Below the pieces are notes generated by a model. It worked only from the letters and a program-made list of their open reading frames with translations, searched no databases and was not told the DNA's origin. From contig NZ_AOFD01000032.1 in assembly GCF_000332815.1 (NCBI RefSeq), positions 1-48,697 of the forward strand: DNA of 48,697 nucleotides, read 5' to 3'. Source of the stretch: Arthrobacter nitrophenolicus. Lineage in GTDB: Bacteria > Actinomycetota > Actinomycetes > Actinomycetales > Micrococcaceae. The stretch's first letter is position 1; the number at the start of each line of letters is the position of its first letter. A program made the position numbers and the translations under genes. This document shows, piece after piece, positions 22,938 through 33,348 of the stretch.

Positions 22938-23393
22938 ATGACGGATACTGGCCGCTCAGATGAACCACTCCAGCAACTCCCGCAAGGACTTCCTCGCCGC
23001 TACGCCGAATACAAACCGGCGTCTGCAGTGCCAGCGACTCCTCCGACCAATGTGGGTGGTTACGACGAGCTACTGGCCCACTTCCGCGCTGTTGGGAAGG
23101 AACTTCCCCGCTCCAAAGAAGGCCTCGCCGCCGTCGACGAACTTATGGACGGCCACCCCGACCGGGCCGCACTGGCAAAGCTCGTCCGTGCCATTGGCAT
23201 GTTCTACGGTGACGTACTCACGCACACTATTCCCGGGGCGCACTGGATAGAAGAAGACAGCCCATGCGTCCAGGTAAACCGGACCACAGCTGTCTCTGTG
23301 GTTTTCGTGGCCGAAAGGCGACTAACCATGGGGATACCTACGCTCATGCAAAATTATGCGCACGTACTGGAAATGGTGACGTCAGAAACCTGA
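22938..23393 (+). CDS. Conserved hypothetical protein (DUF6278-like)
   Basis: This 151-aa soluble protein has an N-terminal Pro-rich stretch followed by a helical domain. The segment LVRAIGMFYGDVLTHTIPGAHWIEE followed by CVQVNR (split here: LVRAIGMFYGDVL, TIPGAHW) resembles actinobacterial proteins of unknown function that I associate with DUF6278; the match is from memory and moderate. It sits in the island between an IS element and a GyrA-like fragment on the other strand. No signal or membrane segment. Confidence 0.6.
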   Translation: MTDTGRSDEPLQQLPQGLPRRYAEYKPASAVPATPPTNVGGYDELLAHFRAVGKELPRSKEGLAAVDELMDGHPDRAALAKLVRAIGMFYGDVLTHTIPGAHWIEEDSPCVQVNRTTAVSVVFVAERRLTMGIPTLMQNYAHVLEMVTSET

Positions 23394-23487
23394 GCGAACC
23401 CAAAATATTGATGCTGGTGACTTACCGGCAAGATGCTGGTCGCGCGTCGCGTTATAGGTTCCCAGCCGACCTTCGTTCACCGAACGC

Positions 23488-23760
23488 TTAGCGCGCATCA
23501 AGCAACATTGATCTGAGTTCTCCTGCACGGGAAGCCATGGCCCGACGCTGGCCTCCGGTGAATCTTCTCACCTGCAGGTCGATGACCGCCCGGCTGCTCA
23601 CGGCCCCGATGCCCAACAGCTGACCCACACGACGGATTGCTTCGTCCACTGTCTCGGAATCGTCAACCACCCGGAACATCTCATCGCGCCGATCCATTGC
23701 CTGCAAAAGAGCCTCAAGGGTTGCTAATTCGTCCCTCGCATGTCGCTCATCCTCATCCAT
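23488..23760 (-). CDS. Small stand-alone protein resembling the GyrA/ParC coiled-coil tip
   Basis: This 90-aa protein starts MDEDERHARDEL at 23760. The sequence LLQAMDRRDEMF, ETVDEAIRRVGQLLGI and VIDLQVRRFTGGQRRAMA follows the pattern of the DNA gyrase A region where the coiled-coil arm returns (LVTALDRIDEVI, ...VDEAR..LMELL, ...AILDMQLRRLTALERQKI in gyrase). There is no tyrosine, breakage-reunion or C-terminal domain. It may be an independent small family often labelled gyrase A by similarity. The frame is open upstream to 24018 but overlaps the divergent lipoprotein gene. A role in binding gyrase or DNA is speculation. Confidence 0.62.
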   Translation of the reverse strand: MDEDERHARDELATLEALLQAMDRRDEMFRVVDDSETVDEAIRRVGQLLGIGAVSSRAVIDLQVRRFTGGQRRAMASRAGELRSMLLDAR

Positions 23761-23856
23761 GCCGCGATTCTTGCACGACCAGAGGCCTCGGAGCATCCTT
23801 CGTCCGGTTGAGGCGTATGCTCTGGGCTTATTCGGGATTGGGGGAAGGACCCGCAC

Positions 23857-24192
23857 GTGAAAAGCCGAACGCGTCATTTGATGGCTCTCGCCCTGTTGCC
23901 TCTTGCCCTCGTGGCCTGTGGTAAGACACCAAACGAGGCAACCACCAGCTCTGCGCCGCCGGGCCGCTGGCACGTGTCCGTTCTCGGCCCCAGGGAGAAT
24001 GATGCCTCGATCGAACACTGCCTGGAAGACCCACTAATCGAGGAGGCCATTCAATCTGCAAACTTGCCCTCAACGCATCTCAGCATCAAACTGCTCGAAA
24101 CCGCTACTCAGAAGGAAGCCGAGCGAATCGCTGATTGCCTCCGAGCGAACGCAGGCAGCGGCGAAGTAAGCATCACACGACAACGGAACTGA
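23857..24192 (+). CDS. Hypothetical lipoprotein
   Basis: This 111-aa protein starts at GTG 23857 after a purine-rich GGGGGAAGGA. The signal peptide ends in a VAC lipobox at about residues 19-21 (LPLALVACGK). The mature part, WHVSVLGPRENDASIEHCLEDP, has two cysteines that may pair, and a helical C-terminus. Not recognised. A hairpin follows directly at 24196-24227. Confidence 0.65.
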   Translation: MKSRTRHLMALALLPLALVACGKTPNEATTSSAPPGRWHVSVLGPRENDASIEHCLEDPLIEEAIQSANLPSTHLSIKLLETATQKEAERIADCLRANAGSGEVSITRQRN

Positions 24193-24195
24193 TTA

Positions 24196-24227
24196 CGGGA
24201 CACCAGCACCCCCTGCTGGCCGTCCCG
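24196..24227 (+). terminator. Hairpin downstream of the lipoprotein gene
   Basis: CGGGAC and CCAGCA pair with TGCTGG and GTCCCG around a CCCCC loop. It starts 4 bases after the stop codon and probably ends that transcript, although no T-tract follows. Confidence 0.55.
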
Positions 24228-24325
24228 CAGACGGTTCCACTCGCGACGTTAGCGAGATCGCGAGCTGTACGGCTGAAGTAGGCTGGCAAAGTTCAAGCTG
24301 GACGGCTAAACCATTGGGGGTAACG

Positions 24326-24478
24326 ATGGACATTATTCTGACGGTCGTATTTGCGGCCATATTCTTTTACGTTCTCTATGGAGTCATCCGGGCGGCGACC
24401 CGAGATGGCATCATTGCCGCCAGGCAATCCGAAAGAGGTCACACCGCTTATGAGGCCGATTCGCTGGAACATCGTTAA
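24326..24478 (+). CDS. 50-aa single-helix membrane protein
   Basis: ATG 24326 is preceded by GGGGG at 5-base spacing. The product starts MDIILTVVFAAIFFYVLYG, one hydrophobic helix at about residues 3-22, then a short charged cytoplasmic or external tail (RAATRDGIIAARQSERGH). Too short for standard gene finders, but start site, ribosome-binding site and helix all agree. Function unknown. The next 195 bases (24479-24673) hold nothing I can support. Confidence 0.55.
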   Translation: MDIILTVVFAAIFFYVLYGVIRAATRDGIIAARQSERGHTAYEADSLEHR

Positions 24479-24673
24479 AGTTTGCAGTGTCGCGGTAACG
24501 GTAACGTCGTGCTTGCGCACCGCGGCTTTGATGGTTACACCCGGTCCATTGAGGCCCGAATACCAATTTCAACGTAGATTGGCCTGTGCTTCCCCGAGCC
24601 CTCCCGCATTATGCTTTTCCCCATTTGAGAAGCATAGAAGGCAGCCGAGTGGGAAACGCGGAATATGGACCAG

Positions 24674-25165
24674 TTAGGGCGTGATCGTCAGAGTTTCCAC
24701 GGGCATGACGCAGGAGGCACGTATGAGATCCGTAGCCCCTCCCGCCCTGTTGTTCTTTCCGGTGTCGTCGCACCAGTCGATCGCGTAGGGCATGGCGGTC
24801 ACCGTCGCCTTGCCAACGGGCATGTCTGCAGGAACCGTGAAAGCATAAGTGAACTCTCCGGCGTCGCTCATCGGAGCCGTTGTATTGACGACCTCTGCGC
24901 CCTTGGCATCGGTGACAATTACCTGGATCCGGGCATCAGTTCCATACCGCGGATTACAGTTCGCTGCGGGTGCGGAGACGGTCACCGTGTCTCCCGGCTG
25001 CACGCTGTCGGGAGAAACAGTGTAGGACGGCGGGAAACATGGAGGCTCGCCGGTGGTGAAGGGCCCGCAGGCACCCGCGGACCCCATCACGGTGCCGCCC
25101 AGTACTGTGGCAACCAAGACGGAACGCAATCCCGCCGGCAGGGCTGGGCGGAATGACAGCTTCAT
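24674..25165 (-). CDS. Exported hypothetical protein with an Ig-like domain
   Basis: This 163-aa protein starts MKLSFRPALPAGLRSVL at 25165. A signal peptide covers about residues 1-32, with a likely lipobox-like or cleavage region at GSAGACG, so it may be a lipoprotein. The mature part begins after the Cys and has the pattern VSPDSVQPGDTVTVSAPA, then EFTYAFTVPADMPVGKATV, typical of a beta-sandwich such as those found in surface proteins. Cysteine residues suggest disulfides. The frame extends upstream to 25306 antisense to the iminopeptidase relic, which is not a likely start. Confidence 0.65.
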   Translation of the reverse strand: MKLSFRPALPAGLRSVLVATVLGGTVMGSAGACGPFTTGEPPCFPPSYTVSPDSVQPGDTVTVSAPAANCNPRYGTDARIQVIVTDAKGAEVVNTTAPMSDAGEFTYAFTVPADMPVGKATVTAMPYAIDWCDDTGKNNRAGGATDLIRASCVMPVETLTITP

Positions 25166-25210
25166 CTCCCCAGTGTGGGGCAGACGGAACGACGGGAACA
25201 GGGCTGAACG

Positions 25211-25845
25211 ATGCAGACAGACAGCGGCTGGGTGGACGTGCCCCACGCCCGGATCTACTGGGAAGCCACGGGAAATCCTGATGGTTTTCCTGTCCTGTAC
25301 CTGCACGGCGGGCCAGGTTCTTCACTCGGCCAGGGCGGTTACCGGAAACGCCACGACCCGCGCCGCTTCCTCACGGTAGGACTGGACCAGCGCGGCTGCG
25401 GCCGCAGCACTCCGGCAGCTTATGAAGACCTTGACCATCTGCACGACAACACCACCCAGACACTGGTTCAGGACATCGAGGCGGTCCGAAAGCACCTCGG
25501 CATCGAACAGTGTATTGTCACCGGCGCATCCTAGGGCAGCACGCTGGCCCTTGCATACGCGCTGGAGCACCCCGGACGCGTCCTCGGCATCGCCCTGGTG
25601 GCGGTGACGACAACCAGCCCGGCAGAGATCCAGGAGATCCTGGCCCGCGCGCACCGGCTCAACGGCATCCCGGACATCTGATCCACGGCCGGCGGGACAT
25701 CAGCGGCCCCGTCGTGACCGCCTGGCGGCTGCACCGCCAATGGGCAACAAGCCGGCTCGTCATCGTCGAGGACGAAGGGCACGGCGGCCCGGCGTCGATG
25801 ACCGCACTCACGCAGGCAGTCGAGGACATTGCGGCAACACTGTGA
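25211..25845 (+). pseudogene. Decayed proline iminopeptidase
   Basis: The N-terminal part reads as an alpha/beta hydrolase of the proline iminopeptidase family: VLYLHGGPGSS, LDQRGCGRSTP, then VTGAS followed by TAG where TGG (Trp of GGSWGS) is expected. The reading frame continues as GSTLALAYALEHPGRV, but about 100 residues of the cap domain are missing, and after LNGIPDI a base is missing (CC to C at 25678) before LIHGRRDISGP and VIVEDEGHGG, which carries the catalytic His. Repaired length would be 211 aa against about 310 for the family. The stop codon and the deletion show real decay, unlike the simple one-base losses elsewhere. Confidence 0.85.
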
Positions 25846-26010
25846 GCCAGTGCCCGGCAAAACACCGAAGGGACAGCCAACTAAGGCAAGGTCCCCAACG
25901 GTTGAACCGGGCGGTAGACTTGTACGGGCCGTTCTCCGGCCATTCTGCCCCGCGTCCTCCTGATCCTCCCGAGGCTGGGGCGTTCCCTGTTGTGAAAGGC
26001 CTTACCTGCT

Positions 26011-27609
26011 GTGATTACCGTCCAGGACCTCGAACTGCGCGCCGGCGCCCGGCTCCTCATGGACCAGGTGAGCTTCCGCATCGACAAGGGCGACAAAATC
26101 GGCCTGGTGGGCCGTAACGGCGCCGGGAAGACAACCCTGACCCGCGTCCTGGCGGGGGAGGGCCTGCCGGCCGCCGGCAAGGTCACCCGCAGCGGCGAGA
26201 TCGGCTACCTGCCGCAGGACCCGCGGACCCCGGACATGGAGCAGCTCGCGCGGGACCGCATCCTGTCCGCACGCGGCCTGGACGTCGTCGTCGGCAAGCT
26301 CAAAAAGGCGCAGGCCGACATGGCGAGCGAGGACGCGGAGGTCCAGCGCAAAGCCATGGCACGCTATGACCGGCTGGAGGCCGAGTTCCTTTCCGGCGGC
26401 GGCTACGCCGCGGAAGCGGAAGCGGCGGCCATTTCCTCCAACCTCGCGCTGCCCGAGCGGATTCTGAACCAGCCGCTGAAGACCCTCTCCGGCGGCCAGC
26501 GGCGCCGCGTGGAACTGGCCCGGATCCTGTACTCCGGTGCCGAAACCATGCTCCTCGACGAGCCCACGAACCACCTGGATGCGGACTCCATCTCCTGGCT
26601 CCGCGACTTCCTCAAGAACCACCAGGGCGGCCTGATCGTGATCAGCCACGACGTCGAACTGCTCGAGGCCACGGTCAACAAGGTGTACCACCTGGACGCC
26701 AACCGCGCCCAGATCGATTTCTACAACATGGGCTGGAAGCGCTACCTGCAGCAGCGCGAAACGGACGAGCGCGCCCGCAAGCGCGAACGCGCCAACGCCG
26801 AAAAGAAGGCCCAGGTCCTGATGGACCAGGCCAACAAGATGCGTGCCAAGGCCACCAAGGCCGTGGCCGCGCAGAACATGGCCAAGCGTGCCGAGCGGCT
26901 CCTCAGCGGCCTGGAGGCGGTCCGCGAGCATGACCGCGTGGCAGCGCTCCGGTTCCCGGATCCCTCGCCGTGCGGCAAGACCCCGCTCACGGCCGAAGGG
27001 CTCAGCAAGTCCTACGGATCGCTGGAAATCTTCACCGACGTTGACCTCGCCATTGACCGCGGGTCCAAGGTGGTCATCCTGGGCCTCAACGGCGCCGGCA
27101 AGACCACGCTGCTGCGGATGCTCGCCGGCGTGGACCAGCCCGACACCGGGGACATCGTTCCCGGCCACGGCCTCAAGGTGGGCTACTACGCCCAGGAACA
27201 CGAGACCCTGGACCACGACCGCACGGTCCTGGAGAACATGCGCTCGGCCGCACCGGACATGAAGGACGCCGAGGTCCGCGGCATCCTGGGCTCGTTCCTG
27301 TTCTCCGGGGACGACGTGGACAAGCCCGCCGGCGTGCTCTCCGGCGGTGAGAAGACGCGCCTGGCCCTGGCCACCATCGTGGCCTCCAGCGCCAACGTAC
27401 TCCTCCTCGACGAGCCCACCAACAACCTGGACCCCGCCAGCCGCGCCGAAATCCTCGGCGCACTGCGGAACTACACGGGCGCCGTCGTCCTGGTCAGCCA
27501 CGACGAAGGTGCTGTGGAAGCCCTCAACCCGGAGCGTGTGGTGCTGCTGCCGGACGGCGTCGAGGACCTGTGGAACGAGGACTACCTGGACCTGATCACG
27601 CTGGCCTAG
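26011..27609 (+). CDS. ABC-F family ATP-binding protein
   Basis: This 532-aa protein has two ABC ATPase domains in one chain and no membrane part. Domain 1: Walker A GRNGAGKTT (about 35-43), signature LSGGQRRR (about 159), LLDEPTNHLD. Domain 2: Walker A GLNGAGKTT (about 358), signature LSGGEKTR (about 443), LLLDEPTNNLD. Between them is a charged linker (QQRETDERARKRER), the part that reaches into the ribosome in this family. The product is probably a translation factor of the EttA/Uup type, not a transporter. The start is the GTG at 26011, giving MITVQDLELRAG. It marks the return from the island to core genes. Confidence 0.9.
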   Translation: MITVQDLELRAGARLLMDQVSFRIDKGDKIGLVGRNGAGKTTLTRVLAGEGLPAAGKVTRSGEIGYLPQDPRTPDMEQLARDRILSARGLDVVVGKLKKAQADMASEDAEVQRKAMARYDRLEAEFLSGGGYAAEAEAAAISSNLALPERILNQPLKTLSGGQRRRVELARILYSGAETMLLDEPTNHLDADSISWLRDFLKNHQGGLIVISHDVELLEATVNKVYHLDANRAQIDFYNMGWKRYLQQRETDERARKRERANAEKKAQVLMDQANKMRAKATKAVAAQNMAKRAERLLSGLEAVREHDRVAALRFPDPSPCGKTPLTAEGLSKSYGSLEIFTDVDLAIDRGSKVVILGLNGAGKTTLLRMLAGVDQPDTGDIVPGHGLKVGYYAQEHETLDHDRTVLENMRSAAPDMKDAEVRGILGSFLFSGDDVDKPAGVLSGGEKTRLALATIVASSANVLLLDEPTNNLDPASRAEILGALRNYTGAVVLVSHDEGAVEALNPERVVLLPDGVEDLWNEDYLDLITLA

Positions 27610-27627
27610 CGCCTAGCGCCCTAGCGC

Positions 27628-28107
27628 CTAACGGACCCGGAGCTCCCGGGCTCCGGTGATCTCGCGGAGCTGGCCGTAGGTGATGCTGAACATCGTGGTG
27701 TGGTCACCTGCGCCGGCCCAGAGGAGCTCCTGGCCTCTGAGTGACTCGTCCAGGAGCGTCCGGATCTTCCGTGGGTGGCCCACCGGCGACACGCCGCCCA
27801 CCGCCTGGCCCGTATGCTTCAGCACAAAGTCCGGTGAGGCGCGGCGGATCCTTCCCTCGCCGAGGTGCCCCGCCACCAGGGTTGTGTCCACCCTTGCCGC
27901 CCCGCTGGCCAGGATGAGCAGCGGTTCGCCGTTCAGGTCAAAGACCAGGCTGTTGGTGATCGCCGCGACGTCGCAGCCCAGCGCTTCGGCCGCCGCGATC
28001 GCGGTGGGCACCCCGGCCGGGAAGCTGCGCACGGTATCCCCGACGCCGGCTGCCACCAGCGCGGACTTCACCAAGGCGACGGGGCCGGCACTGCCGTTGT
28101 CGGCCAT
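27628..28107 (-). CDS. YbaK/ProX-type aminoacyl-tRNA deacylase
   Basis: This 159-aa protein belongs to the YbaK/ProRS-editing-domain family, which hydrolyses mischarged tRNAs such as Cys- or Ala-tRNA(Pro). Family features are NSLVFDLNGEPLLILASGAARVDT (in two parts: NSLVFDLNG, PLLILASGAARVD), the GQAVGGVSPVGHP motif and WAGAGDHTTMF near the C-terminus. It converges with the ABC-F gene (18-base gap) and is 3 bases before the SURF1 gene's stop on the same strand, so it probably forms an operon with SURF1 and the two genes upstream. Confidence 0.88.
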   Translation of the reverse strand: MADNGSAGPVALVKSALVAAGVGDTVRSFPAGVPTAIAAAEALGCDVAAITNSLVFDLNGEPLLILASGAARVDTTLVAGHLGEGRIRRASPDFVLKHTGQAVGGVSPVGHPRKIRTLLDESLRGQELLWAGAGDHTTMFSITYGQLREITGARELRVR

Positions 28108-28110
28108 GGG

Positions 28111-30555
<2,445 letters not shown>

Positions 30556-30571
30556 CCCCTTCCGCCAAACT

Positions 30572-30591
30572 AGCCCCGCGGGGCTTCTTTG
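30572..30591 (+). terminator. Rho-independent type terminator after fabG
   Basis: AGCCCCGCGGGGCT, a perfect 14-base palindrome, is followed by TCTTTG and lies 16 bases after the fabG stop codon. Confidence 0.75.
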
Positions 30592-30682
30592 TGGGACCCG
30601 GACAACGGAATCGGCACCGGCCGCTGGCATGATGGACAGCAGGCCTTCATGGATTTAGACGTATCGAACAAAAGGAGCCCCT

Positions 30683-31437
30683 ATGGGACTGCTGGACAAC
30701 AAGACCGCCATCGTCACCGGATCATCGCGCGGCATCGGCGCTGACGTAGCCAAGATCCTTGCCGGCGAGGGCGCCGCCGTCGTCGTGAACTACCGCCAGA
30801 AGGCGCCCCGCGCCAACAAGGTGGTCCAGGGGATTGAGGCCGACGGCGGCCGTGCCGTGGCCGTGGGTGCGGACCTCACCACCCAGGAAGGCGTCCAGGC
30901 CCTGGCCTCCGCGGCGATGGAGAACTTCGGTTCCCTGGACATCCTGGTCCTCAACGCCTCCGGCGGCATGGAAACCGGCATGGGCGAGGACTACGCGCTT
31001 AAGCTGAACCGCGACGCCCAGCTGAACATGCTCAACGCCGCGGTGCCGCTGATGAAGGAAGGCTCCCGCGTGGTCTTTGTGACTAGCCACCAGGCGCACT
31101 TCATCAACACCGTCCCCACCATGCCCGCCTACGAGCCGTGGCCCGCAGCAAGCGTGCCGGCGAGGACGCCCTGCGCGAGCTCATCCCCAGCCTGGCCGAG
31201 AAGGGGATCTCCCTGGTGGTAGTGTCCGGCGACATGATTGAGGGCACCGTCACCGCCACGCTGCTGGACCGCTCCACGCCCGGCGCCATTGAGGCCCGCC
31301 GCGCAGAGGCCGGCAAGCTGTACTCCGTGGAGGAGTTTGCACAGGTGGTGGCAGGAATGGCGACCGCCGACGTCGAATCCGGCCACACCGAATACGCCGG
31401 CGGCGCAGACTACTTCGGCAAGGGCGCGCAGCAGTAG
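30683..31437 (+). CDS. SDR family oxidoreductase with an apparent one-base frameshift
   Basis: GGAG precedes the ATG at 30683. The N-terminal part has the NAD(P) motif TGSSRGIG (about 12-19) and NASGG (about 93-97). The frame breaks after MPAYEP; adding one G at 31138 gives MPAYEPVARSKRAGEDALR and continues to the stop at 31437, total 251 aa. The lost base is one G of an expected GG, as at many other sites in this window. The catalytic Tyr and Lys are separated by six residues (YEPVARSK) instead of three, so this is an atypical SDR even when repaired. It follows fabG, with its own promoter region of 127 bases. Confidence 0.8.
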
Positions 31438-31445
31438 CCCAACCT

Positions 31446-31493
31446 GCCAAGAAGAAGGAGTCCGGTGCGTGCACCGGACTCCTTCTTCTTGGC
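31446..31493. terminator. Strong bidirectional terminator between the SDR gene and serB
   Basis: Positions 31446-31468 and 31471-31493 are perfect 23-bp inverted copies with a two-base loop. The hairpin lies between two convergent genes, 9 bases after one stop and 15 before the other, and has A-rich and T-rich arms, so it can end both transcripts. Confidence 0.85.
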
Positions 31494-31507
31494 TTATTCG
31501 AAGACGT

Positions 31508-32400
31508 TCAGACGCCGGCGACGTATCGGACGGCGTCCAGGTAGGGCATGTTGACAGCGGCGTCCGCCACTGCCCGGACGGCGGGCTTGGCGTTGAAAGC
31601 GACGCCGATTCCGGCCGCCCCCAGCATGTCCAGGTCGTTGGCGCCGTCGCCCACGGCCACCGTGTGTTCCAGCGCGATGCCCTCGGCGGCCGCCCATTCG
31701 CGCAGGTACTTCTCCTTGGCAGCCCGGTCCACCACTGCGCCCAGGACCTTGCCGGTCAGCACGCCGTCGACGATTTCCAGCTCGTTCGCCTGCCAGTAGT
31801 CCAGGCCCAGTTCCTCGGCGATCGGCTGCAGGATCTGGTTGAAGCCGCCTGACACCACGGCCACCACATGGCCTGCCGCCTTGAACGCGGCCACGAGCTC
31901 GGCGGCCCCTTCGCTGAGCTTCACTTCCTGCCGGACGGAATGGACGACGTCGGCCGGCAGCCCCGCCAGGACCGCCACCCGGGCGTGCAGGCTTTGGGTG
32001 AAGTCCAGCTCGCCCCGCATGGCGGCTTCGGTGACGGCGGCCACCTCTTCGAACTTGCCCGCATAGGCCGCGAGGAGTTCGATGACCTCCTGCTGGATCA
32101 GGGTGGAATCCACATCCATGATCAGGAGCTTGCGCGGGGCCGACCGGAGGCTGCCGGGAACAAGGGCGGTGTCCTGGCCGTCGATGCCGGCTTCGGCCAC
32201 GGCCCGGCGGAGGGCGGCGAGGCCGGCGGCGGTGGCGTCCGGAAGGGCGAGTTCCGCCACCTGAACGCGGTAACGTTCGTCACCCAGGGAGTCTTCCCGC
32301 AGCACCTGGCGCCGGCGGCGGCCAGGACGGAACGCAGCTGCTCCAGCCCGTTTGGAGTCATATTTTGGCCATAGCTGACCGCAGTCACGTTCGAAGTCAT
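31508..32400 (-). CDS. serB: Phosphoserine phosphatase SerB with an apparent one-base frameshift
   Basis: This enzyme makes serine by removing phosphate from phosphoserine. The catalytic HAD core is intact: DVDSTLIQQEV (nucleophile Asp), VVSGGFNQI, and the Mg-binding VAVGDGANDLDML. The frame is open only from GTG 32305, but upstream another frame reads MTSNVTAVSYGQNMTPNGLEQLRSV in two parts and joins LREDSLGDERYRVQV if one C is added to CC at 32305-32306. That gives a 297-aa protein with the N-terminal regulatory region expected in actinobacteria. The loss is probably a sequencing error; a truncated GTG start is the alternative. Confidence 0.85.
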
Positions 32401-32533
32401 GCCTGCAATCTTATCGAGCCGCCGCCGGGTCCTTTGAATTCATTGCGCATGGCCCCGCATCTGCGCAATCCCGCCGGTGGAGGCCGTGTTTCGGTGCCCG
32501 GCCACCGGTTATCAGTCGGCCTCTTTTATGTCC

Positions 32534-32539
32534 TAGTGT
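32534..32539 (+). promoter_or_regulatory. Candidate -10 box (TAGTGT) for the ABC ATPase gene
   Basis: TAGTGT lies 8 bases before the ATG at 32548 and no ribosome-binding site is visible in between, which suggests a leaderless message. Confidence 0.35.
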
Positions 32540-32547
32540 CTACTCCT

Positions 32548-33333
32548 ATGAGTGATGTTCTGGAATTGTCTTCCGTCAGTGTTGTCCGAGGTAAGAAAAC
32601 CCTGCTGGACAAGATTGACTGGGAAGTCAATGAAGGAGAACGTTGGGTCATCCTGGGCCCCAACGGTGCAGGCAAGACCACCCTCCTGCAGATCGCAGCC
32701 GCTCGGCTCCACCCCAGCAGCGGCACCGCCGGCATCCTGGACGAGACCCTGGGCCGCACCGACGTGTTCGAGCTCCGCCCCCGCATCGGCCTCTCCTCGG
32801 CAGCCCTCGCCACCCAGATCCCCGAACACGAGAATGTCCTCAACGTTGTGGTGACGGCAGCTTACGGAGTCACCGGGCGCTGGCGGGAAGGCTACGAGCG
32901 CAACGACGAACGCCGCGCCTTCCGCCTGCTGAACGAGTGGGGGATGGGCCCGCTGCTGAACCGGACCTTCGCCACCCTGTCCGAAGGCGAACGCAAGCGC
33001 GTCCAGATTGCCCGCGCCCTCATGACGGACCCGGAACTGCTGCTGCTCGACGAGCCTGCCGCAGGCCTGGACCTCGGCGGCCGCGAGGAGCTGGTGCACA
33101 AGCTCGGCGAACTCGCCAGCGACGAGGCGGCTCCGGCGATGGTCCTGGTGACCCACCACCTGGAGGAAGTCCCGCCCGGATTCACGCATGCCATGCTCCT
33201 GCGCGACGGCGGCGTGGTCGCCGCAGGCCCGATCACCGAAGTCCTCACCGACGAGCACCTCAGCACCACGTTCGGCCTTGACCTCGATGTCACGGAGAGC
33301 GCCGGCCGTTACACCGCCACCGCGCGCCGCTAA
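32548..33333 (+). CDS. ABC transporter ATP-binding protein
   Basis: This 261-aa ABC ATPase has Walker A GPNGAGKTT (about residues 35-43), a signature reading LSEGERKRVQIA (about 149) where the usual second Gly is Glu, Walker B LLLLDEPAAGLDL, and switch His in LVTHHLEEVPPG. The organisation resembles the YlmA-type family of iron or molybdate ATPases without an adjacent permease; no permease gene is near. The frame is open upstream to 32365, but MSDVLELSSVSVV at 32548 is the natural N-terminus. It ends 15 bases before the TauE/SafE gene, so they may be cotranscribed. Confidence 0.88.
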   Translation: MSDVLELSSVSVVRGKKTLLDKIDWEVNEGERWVILGPNGAGKTTLLQIAAARLHPSSGTAGILDETLGRTDVFELRPRIGLSSAALATQIPEHENVLNVVVTAAYGVTGRWREGYERNDERRAFRLLNEWGMGPLLNRTFATLSEGERKRVQIARALMTDPELLLLDEPAAGLDLGGREELVHKLGELASDEAAPAMVLVTHHLEEVPPGFTHAMLLRDGGVVAAGPITEVLTDEHLSTTFGLDLDVTESAGRYTATARR

Positions 33334-33348
33334 GCGGCAAGCAACACG

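Noticed and set aside
26002..27501. Long open frame (499 codons) on the minus strand opposite the ABC-F gene
   Set aside because: The plus-strand gene has two perfect ABC ATPase domains; the antisense frame has no family features and arises from high-GC codon bias.
27607..27626. CCTAGCG repeated after the ABC-F stop
   Set aside because: Only about three short imperfect copies; likely local slippage with no evident role.
30683..31222. Treating the SDR, serB, TauE/SafE, TrmH-type and similar genes as pseudogenes
   Set aside because: Each is restored by one base in a short run (two for some), and the pattern is window-wide, so sequencing error is more likely than decay.
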